NCBI GenBank assembly: GCA_037447655.1
Contig: JBBHKE010002878.1
Coordinates: 1 to 26,131, forward strand
Length of the DNA stretch: 26,131 bases
Source of the DNA: Zygnema cylindricum
Taxonomy: Eukaryota; Streptophyta; Zygnematophyceae; Zygnematales; Zygnemataceae
Direction of reading: 5' to 3'
Every line of letters begins with the position of its first letter. The first letter of the stretch is position 1. The position numbers and the translations under genes are program-made. This document shows positions 20,926 to 26,131 of the stretch, piece by piece. The notes under the pieces are model-generated. The model searched no databases and was not told where the DNA came from. It was given only the letters and a program-made list of their open reading frames with translations.

Positions 20926-20999
20926 CACGGGCTTTCACAGGAGAAAAAAAAACTGAAAAACTGAAAATGTACAATACCACCTTAATTATGATAGAAGAA

Positions 21000-21005
21000 T
21001 TTATA
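21000..21005 (-). promoter_or_regulatory. Possible TATA box of the transporter gene
   Basis: The minus strand reads TATAAATTC here, about 75 bases upstream of the ATG at 20925. That would leave a 5' leader of about 45 bases if transcription starts 30 bases downstream. Such A/T-rich matches are common by chance in this window. Confidence 0.3.
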
Positions 21006-21009
21006 ATAC

Positions 21010-22400
21010 AAGATAAGAGTTCGGACTTCCAGTTTGCAGAAAATGATGAGCAGTTTGCTTTTTGGCTGTAATTCAAAGTTGGAGAACAGAGTTCAAAAAA
21101 CCTTATGCTGCAAAAGTGCAAAACTTTACAGTTTCCAAATCTACACCGCAATCTTTACTAGCAATCTTTCTGCCGTATGGTTCCTTGAAAGTTCCTGCAG
21201 ACTAGGGTTTCAGAGCGCCACTCATTCCTTTACACGTCCCTATGAAATTCCGCTTCGTTTATGGTACGCTACGTGCCTACGTGTAACTCAAAAGTGCGAA
21301 ATTAGGTCATATTATACGGAGAATGTACTTTTTGAGTTTTTTCTATGTAAACACGCACAGAACGCATTTTTTCCAGATTCTGGAATGGGGATGACGTCAG
21401 GATAAAGAGTTGAAATGCGCAGCGACGGATCATCCAACGGACAGAGTTGCCGATTAGTAAATAGTGTGGAAAACTCTGCCCGAAGAGAATTATGCCAAGA
21501 ATCAGAATTTGTTCGAAATTCGAATGGCTGGAATCAATTTGTTCGACGAAAACAATGTCGGGAATCAATTTATGATTTTATGTCAAAGCTGATGTTAATT
21601 TGCTGTCAGAGGCGTGTGACTGCATGACGTATGATTACGTCAATGGTGCTGTTTGTCGGTTGCGCACAGTACTGTACTATATTGTGCGTACTCCAATTAT
21701 TTTATTCAATATTTATTCGAGTTTAGCTTGGTGCGCACTAATCCGTACGCTAAATGTCAGACGGACGACCTATTTCGACCATCAATTCGTGCGACTCCAA
21801 GAGCCTTACATCCGACATGAATAATAGTACAATGACCGTACAAAAGGAGATATCTGGACGTAAAATTTCGGCGTTTCGAAAGTCACACAGTCGACTACGT
21901 GGCGTATCTTTTCCACAAATGTCAGCATCTACCAGAGATCGCCGCCTCCCACATCGGCTGGTTCAAGATTTTGTCCTATGTGACAAGAATACTACTGTAG
22001 TGAATGGCAGATGAAACATCCAGCCGTTGATGCAAAACAAATTGGCCACTGATGCTCCCATCGACGGTTTGAGGCGTAAACTGACGTGTCACATGTTTTT
22101 CGTACAATGGTACAAAACGTTTGAGATTTGATTTGAAGGACAAGAACCGTATGTCAGTTAAAGGTGTCATTTGTTTCATTTGAAAGCGACGAACGTTGTA
22201 ACGTGACAATCGTGCACGCTCTTTAACCCTAAGCAGCCCCTAAAAATCCTGGGCATTAATTTGTACAGATTGTACAATTAATGTGTACTTTCAGTTCAGT
22301 GCACCGCCTTTTCCGACCAGCGTTAGGCCACCTTTCCCTGTTCACCGAGTTCCCCTACGTGTTTCCGAAAAATCTTCTTGGATCCAAGGGAAACAGGAGA
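21010..22400. other. Upstream intergenic region, no supported gene
   Basis: Several short open frames on both strands (up to 123 codons at 21034-21405) have no recognisable product and no splice support. GTAC- and CGTACG-containing short palindromes are frequent here and elsewhere in the window. The region is presumably the promoter side of the minus-strand transporter gene followed by repeat-derived DNA. Confidence 0.45.
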
Positions 22401-22589
22401 TGCCAGCAAGGCATCTCGGGCAGGCTTTAAATTTTTTGACTTGTGTTCGTTGAGGAACGTCCAAACGTCAACCTCGCTTTTGTTTTTTCCGGTCAATATG
22501 TAAACAAGAAAAAAAAATTTGCCAAACCGGCGCTGAATTACGAAGTGCGTTCGATGACTCATCGACCTACACGCGGCTGCATCTCGAAA
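22401..22589. repeat. Direct repeat A (left copy of pair A/A')
   Basis: About 185 bases, closely similar and in the same orientation to 24880-25075. Shared blocks include GGCTTTAA, AACGTCAACCTCGC, TTTTCCGGTCAAT, GGCGCTGAAT and ACACGCGGCTGCATCTCG. On the minus strand both copies keep a short open peptide (LTGKNKSEVDV here, LTGKYKREVDV in A'), so the repeat may descend from a coding sequence. It abuts F1 copy e. Confidence 0.8.
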
Positions 22590-22593
22590 ACTA

Positions 22594-23117
22594 CACCGCG
22601 CATCGTAATTAGAGTAATGAAAAAATTAGAGTAAAAAAAGATAAAAAAATAATTAGAGTAATTTACTCTAATTTATGTGATAGATCTGTTTCAGAAAGGA
22701 ATTTACTCTAATTTATGCGGTGTACTCTAATTTGGCAAGTTAATATCCTCTACTGTAAATAATGTATTCGTACAGAATCTGACAAAACGTACAGTTTATC
22801 GTCCCTATGGCGTTTGCACTACGCGGACTGTTAAAACGCAGTTACATGATAATGGCCTGTATTAAATCATTATTTGTACTTTATTATTTATAAAAGTACA
22901 ATTTTGCACGGACGGACGTCATCCGTACTACACACTATTTAAAACGAAATCGTAATTAGAGTAAATTACTCTAATTCGGTCGCTCGAAATTTCGACTCTA
23001 TCACATCAAATAGAGTAAATGATTCTAATTTTTTCATTATGCTATTTAAGGTAAGGTTTAATTAGCGTTTTTAAGAACCCAAATTAGTGTCGTTGACACT
23101 AATAACGATGCGCAGTG
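22594..23117 (+). mobile_element. F1 miniature element, copy e
   Basis: The left end CACCGCGCATCGTAATTAG and the right end (reverse complement CACTGCGCATCGTTATTAG) are inverted relatives, each flanked by TA (22592-22593, 23118-23119). The interior has the CACTATTTAAAACGA block of the family and several AATTAGAGTAA motifs in both orientations. No coding capacity is seen. Confidence 0.8.
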
Positions 23118-23368
23118 TAGTGTTGGGGTATCGAGGACCTTTTGCCAATATTCGATATATATCGAATTTCAGGTACCCGATAATCAATATATCGTAAATC
23201 AAAATATCGCCAATATATCGCCAATATATCGCCGATATATCGTATCGTCAATATATAGAGGCATTTTTTTTTTTTTTTTCACAGGTCTCCAAAGTCACGT
23301 GCCTTCTGACAAGGTGACCGTAAAATCTTTGCCAAAAAGAAATACGGTTTTTTCTTGAAAGTCAGCAG

Positions 23369-23758
23369 TAGTGTTGGGTATCGAGGACCTTTTGCCGATA
23401 TTCGATATACATCGAATTTCAGGTACCCGATAATCGATATATCGCTTCGATATATAGAAAACCAAATTATCGCGATATATCGCTGATATATCGAGGCATT
23501 AATTTTTTTTTTCCTTTTTTTTTTTTTAAACCCCCCCCCCCCCCCACTGAGCGCGCGCCCGGGGGGGGGGGGGAGGTATCCGTGCGATTTTCCGTACGAT
23601 TTTCCGTACTATGACTGTACAAACACCCAGTTTTTGCGATATATATCGCGATAATTTATGTTGGTCCCGGTACGATATATCGAGGAATCTGCTCGATCGA
23701 TATTCGATATCGAATATCGAAATTATCGCGATATGAATTTACTCGATACCCAACACTA
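23369..23758 (+). mobile_element. Inner F2 miniature element with 8-bp target duplication
   Basis: A complete 390-bp element. TAGTGTTGGGTATCGAG (17 bp) at the left is perfectly inverted at the right end, and GTCAGCAG directly flanks both sides (23361-23368 and 23759-23766). An 8-bp duplication plus a TAGTGTTGG-type end indicates hAT mobilisation. It is rich in ATATCGATA palindromes, contains the C15/G13 inverted homopolymer, and has no coding capacity. The perfect ends and duplication suggest it is the youngest insertion of the cassette. Confidence 0.92.
23531..23573. repeat. C15 / G13 inverted homopolymer hairpin
   Basis: A run of 15 C (23531-23545), a 15-base G/C-rich spacer (ACTGAGCGCGCGCCC) and a run of 13 G (23561-23573). 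The arms can pair as a G/C stem, or form G-quadruplex and i-motif structures. Such a motif is hard to sequence and assemble, so the exact lengths, or even the junction, may be unreliable. Confidence 0.85.
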
Positions 23759-23961
23759 GTCAGCAGAGTGAAGGAGATCCCTGAGGTACATTGACGCGGT
23801 ACACTTGCGAAGTACACGAACATAATACGCAAGTACAGATTTCCATACGAAAATGGTCGGTTTTCAAATTTTTGACGATTTTAGAGATTTGATCGTCAAC
23901 TTTCAAGGAACCACTCAAATCAAAACACGTATGTAAAAACTTGTTTACATAAGATACGCGA

Positions 23962-24030
23962 TGTTAACCGAGGCCTCTGTAATACATAAATTTTGCTGTC
24001 CGTACTATTACAGAGACCTCGTTATGTAAC
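23962..24030. repeat. Hairpin in the unique middle of outer F2
   Basis: CGAGGCCTCTGTAATA pairs with TATTACAGAGACCTCG (one mismatch) around a loop of about 24 bases, and weaker pairing (GTTAAC with TTATGTAAC) extends the stem. It lies in the part of the outer F2 element not shared with the inner copy. Function unknown. Confidence 0.6.
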
Positions 24031-24334
24031 CATACCCCAAATAAGTAATTATATGAATTACAGAATTTGTACTTTTTTGTCGGTTACATTTAGCGACGTC
24101 TACCTTTAAGTCATGGAACGAAAATCACATTGAACGTGGCGTATCAAACAATTTGTTTTTTCGCTAAAATAACATATTATATTAAAATATAAAATATTAA
24201 ATTTAAAAAATACTATATATCGCGATAATTTATGTTGGTCTCGGTATGATATATCGGGGAGTCTGCTCGATCGATATTCGATATATCGAATATTGAAATT
24301 ATCGCGATATGAATTTACCCGATACCCAACACTA

Positions 24335-24875
24335 CACCGCGAATCGTTATTAGTGTCAAAGTTTAAATAGTGTTGAAGAAAATTTACCATAATTGATGCT
24401 AATTAAGAATTTGTTATTTTTCAAAAAAAAGGTGTATTCTAATTTCGGCGTTTATGCTAATTTGGGAACAGCAAAAATGGAATATTCGCCGTACGATTAT
24501 ATACATTAATAGATGTATCCGTACAAAATATTAGAAATCGTGCGCCGTCGCAAATTTAAAATATCCGTACATGCTGTACTACTTTACGTGTCAGACTAAT
24601 CCCGTTTTTTTGAGCGCACGTTCCTATGCGTGCGCGTCTGATTTAATTCATTTTTTTTTAAATTTTCACTTGAAAAGGTACAGTTATGTACGGTCTGTTA
24701 TCGACCGTACACCGCACTATATATATTTTATTGTACTTTCGGGCTTTACTCTATTTTGTACGGTACCTTAATTAACGTCAGAGAAAAATTAAAATCATGT
24801 ATCCTATTTGAAAAAAAAAATCAAAATTTTAAGAACCCAAATTAGTGGCTTTGACACTAATAACGATTCGCGGTG
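24335..24875 (+). mobile_element. F1 miniature element, copy d (best preserved)
   Basis: A 541-bp element with 27-bp perfect inverted ends (CACCGCGAATCGTTATTAGT at the left edge, its complement at the right edge), flanked by TA on both sides (24333-24334, 24876-24877). The interior contains a conserved hairpin (GCGCACG, loop, CGTGCGC; about 24614-24639) and a GTACGGT/ACCGTAC hairpin (about 24688-24711). No coding capacity. Long inverted ends plus a TA target suggest Tc1/mariner-like mobilisation, an inference since no related transposase is in the window. Confidence 0.88.
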
Positions 24876-24879
24876 TAAA

Positions 24880-25075
24880 TGTCAGCATGGCAGTTCGGGT
24901 AGGCTTTAATTTTTTTCACTTGTGCTCGTTTTGGAACGTCAAACGTCAACCTCGCGTTTGTATTTTCCGGTCAATTTGTAAACAAAAATGAAAATGTACG
25001 ACCAAACCGGGGGCGCTGAATCACGAAGTACGTGTGATGACTCACCAGCCTACACGCGGCTGCATCTCGTAAATT
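24880..25075. repeat. Direct repeat A' (right copy of pair A/A')
   Basis: The partner of 22401-22589, about 2.48 kb away in the same orientation, with substitutions and small indels spread through it. It begins just after the right TA of F1 copy d and continues past the point where copy A is interrupted by F1 copy e (ATCTCGTAAATTGCGAAG). Confidence 0.8.
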
Positions 25076-25095
25076 GCGAAGAGACTGTAGACGAA

Positions 25096-25320
25096 ACAGT
25101 ACAGTACAGCACAGAACTGTACTACAGTACGGCATTCTAGGTCCAAAAGCTCCTCTTGGATTTGTGAGTACCACACACCGACAAACTGCTGAGTCAGCGT
25201 CCTCAAATCTCGTGCATCCAAAATAGTTAAAATAAAAACGGAACGGGAAACGACCAAACTCCAACAGCGACGGGCAGTGTACTGTACTGTACCGTACTAT
25301 ACTGTTGCTTTACCGTACTG
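25096..25320. repeat. GTAC-rich inverted repeats
   Basis: ACAGTACAGTACAGC at about 25098 and GTACTGTACTGTACC at about 25281 are inverted relatives about 180 bases apart, with extra local palindromes (CTGTACTACAGTACGG near 25117). The span could fold as one foldback. No gene is supported here; the minus-strand open frames contain A'-derived sequence. Confidence 0.5.
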
Positions 25321-25421
25321 ATCGTCAAAAACTCAAAATAGTGAAAATACGTTATGCGAGCGTGACGTGACATGTACATAAAGCAGCGGGCGTGGTGAGA
25401 CATGACGAGATTCGGACATGA

Positions 25422-25458
25422 AGTGACATGACATGACGTGACGTGACGTGACGTGACA
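25422..25458. repeat. (GTGAC/GACAT)n pentanucleotide repeat
   Basis: Successive GTGAC units preceded by ATGAC variants; related scattered units extend left to about 25361. Confidence 0.85.
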
Positions 25459-25538
25459 CTGGATATTTTTGATGCACAGTCATCACACTTATCTTTTTTG
25501 TTTTGTTTTTTTCGACTTCGACTGTGACCTTGTCTCTG

Positions 25539-25540
<2 letters not shown>

Positions 25541-25597
<57 letters not shown>
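25541..25597. repeat. (CT)n microsatellite
   Basis: About 28 uninterrupted CT dinucleotides. The Leu-Ser and Arg-Glu open frames across it are artefacts. It lies about 20 bases upstream of an ATG in a favourable context; CT-rich leaders are common in plant genes. Confidence 0.95.
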
Positions 25598-25598
<1 letters not shown>

Positions 25599-25616
25599 TC
25601 CCTCCCCGTTTTCGCC

Positions 25617-25720
25617 ATGGCTATGGTGGACTTCTCAAGGATGGCCGTCCTCCCTTCCTCTCCCTTCTCTCCATCTTCGGTTTCTACGTGTCCCACGTGG
25701 CGATCTGCAGTTTCTCCCAG
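25617..25720 (+). CDS. Candidate first exon of a plus-strand gene (weak)
   Basis: ATG at 25617 in the context CGCCATGG follows a (CT)n leader. The frame MAMVDFSRMAVLPSSPFSPS continues with Ser, Pro, Thr and Arg and could be the start of a targeting peptide. It reaches a possible donor, CCCAG followed by GTCAGC (25721). Without splicing the frame stops at 25736. The next frame over the same DNA is also open and gives KDGRPPFLSLLSIFGFYVSH, a membrane-like peptide, so the true frame is uncertain. The remainder of any gene would lie beyond the window. I recognise no family. Confidence 0.2.
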
Positions 25721-25740
25721 GTCAGCATTTGCATAATCAT

Positions 25741-25773
25741 CTTTCTCTCTCTCCCTCCCTCCCTCCCTCCCTC
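25741..25773. repeat. (CTCC)n short repeat
   Basis: CTCTCTCT followed by repeated CCTC/CTCC units, just downstream of the candidate donor site at 25721. Confidence 0.85.
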
Positions 25774-25972
25774 CTTATTAGAGCTACTAACACTAGCGAA
25801 GTCATGAGTTTCAAAAAATTAAAAAACCTAAAATTAAAAAAATTAGTGTGGATACAACTAATTTATTACGTGATTGCAATTCGTTCCATCCTTCAATCCA
25901 TCTGCCTATCCCTGTTAAAGCCACTAACTTTCATTTGGACGGAGGTATTTTCTTAAGACACAATGTCATAAA

Positions 25973-26100
25973 TTAGTGTTGATAACACTATTTAGTTCAA
26001 GTGGCCCGTTGTGAGCCACGTGGCAAAACCTAATTCGGTGTAGTTAAATATAGTATGTGTTTAGGCTAATAATTCGTTAACTCTACTAGTGTTGTAAGTT
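25973..26100. repeat. Dispersed repeat copy near the right edge
   Basis: The same-orientation relative of 19262-19390 in transporter intron 2. Its palindromic core is less perfect here (GTGGCCCGTTGTGAGCCAC). A shorter similar start (AATTAGTGTGGATACAACTA) appears at about 25840, so the unit may be partly duplicated locally. Confidence 0.65.
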
Positions 26101-26131
26101 CTCTAATATACATGTATGTATGTATATATAT
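26101..26131. repeat. TA/TGTA-rich run at the right edge
   Basis: The window ends in TACATGTATGTATGTATATATAT. Together with the (TA)n at position 1 this shows that both edges cut through simple repeats. Confidence 0.8.

Larger units (their letters stand above)
23118..24334 (+). mobile_element. Outer F2 element (hAT-like ends) containing an inner copy
   Basis: The left end TAGTGTTGGGGTATCGAGG (23118) and right end ending CGATACCCAACACTA (24334) match the inner F2 copy end for end, including the GAGGCATTTT block on the left and TATATCGCGATAATTTATG on the right. The internal 24 percent-scale difference from the inner copy is a unique middle of several hundred bases with no recognisable transposase. 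An F2 copy sits in that middle at 23369-23758. Outer flanking 8-mers do not match; each end meets an F1 copy. Confidence 0.7.

Noticed and set aside
20926-20928. GTG just upstream as the transporter start codon
   Set aside because: Nuclear plant genes start at ATG, and ATG 20925 follows immediately in the same frame.
22401-25075. A/A' direct repeats as LTRs of a retrotransposon
   Set aside because: The interior is explained by F1 and F2 DNA elements. I see no primer-binding site, polypurine tract, TG...CA ends or gag-pol peptides.
25352-25696. Minus-strand frame with an Arg-Glu repeat
   Set aside because: It is the (CT)n microsatellite read in reverse, with no other support.

Overview
The window looks like repeat-rich nuclear DNA from a green plant of the streptophyte line (land plant or charophyte alga). 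The main reason is a five-exon minus-strand gene with GT-AG introns. It encodes a ten-helix EamA/DMT transporter with an N-terminal extension that looks like a plastid transit peptide. I cannot name the genus. There are no bacterial operon features, no CRISPR array, and I recognised no tRNA or rRNA.

Layout. 1-80 is a (TA)n tract and about 285-1320 is a degenerate AAAAACGGTCT-type minisatellite. 1320-2394 is unassigned DNA with a 93-bp tandem duplication and a 450-bp inverted-repeat unit. 2395-7741 is bounded by inverted hAT-type ends (CAGAGGTCGCAAA). It holds a decayed minus-strand hAT transposase with a BED-like finger and one recognisable intron, a 49-bp minisatellite, and two copies of a smaller TA-flanked element (here family F1). 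7757-8241 holds a fragment of a second miniature family (F2, hAT-like) and a truncated F1 copy. 8251-9228 is a further unit with 17-bp perfect inverted ends. 9229-13700 has no gene I can support but contains a roughly 195-nt imperfect hairpin at 12299-12492. Purine-rich and pyrimidine-rich tracts follow.

14709-20925 (minus strand) is the only confidently intact protein gene, with a predicted product of 1528 residues. The transporter part ends near residue 577. It is followed in the same open frame by about 950 residues: an acidic linker, about 500 residues of Gly/Ala-rich sequence with internal tandem repeats, and a 250-residue non-repetitive tail. This fusion is the most unusual feature of the window.

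22401-25075 is a nested cassette: direct repeat A, F1 copy, outer F2 element with an inner F2 copy inside it, F1 copy, direct repeat A'. The inner F2 has a perfect 8-bp target duplication and contains a C15/G13 inverted homopolymer. The last kilobase has GTAC-rich and GTGAC repeats, a (CT)n tract, and a weak candidate first exon on the plus strand. A repeat near the right edge has a relative inside intron 2 of the transporter gene.

The window therefore pairs one housekeeping-type plastid transporter gene, with an odd C-terminus, with at least three interacting families of DNA transposons.
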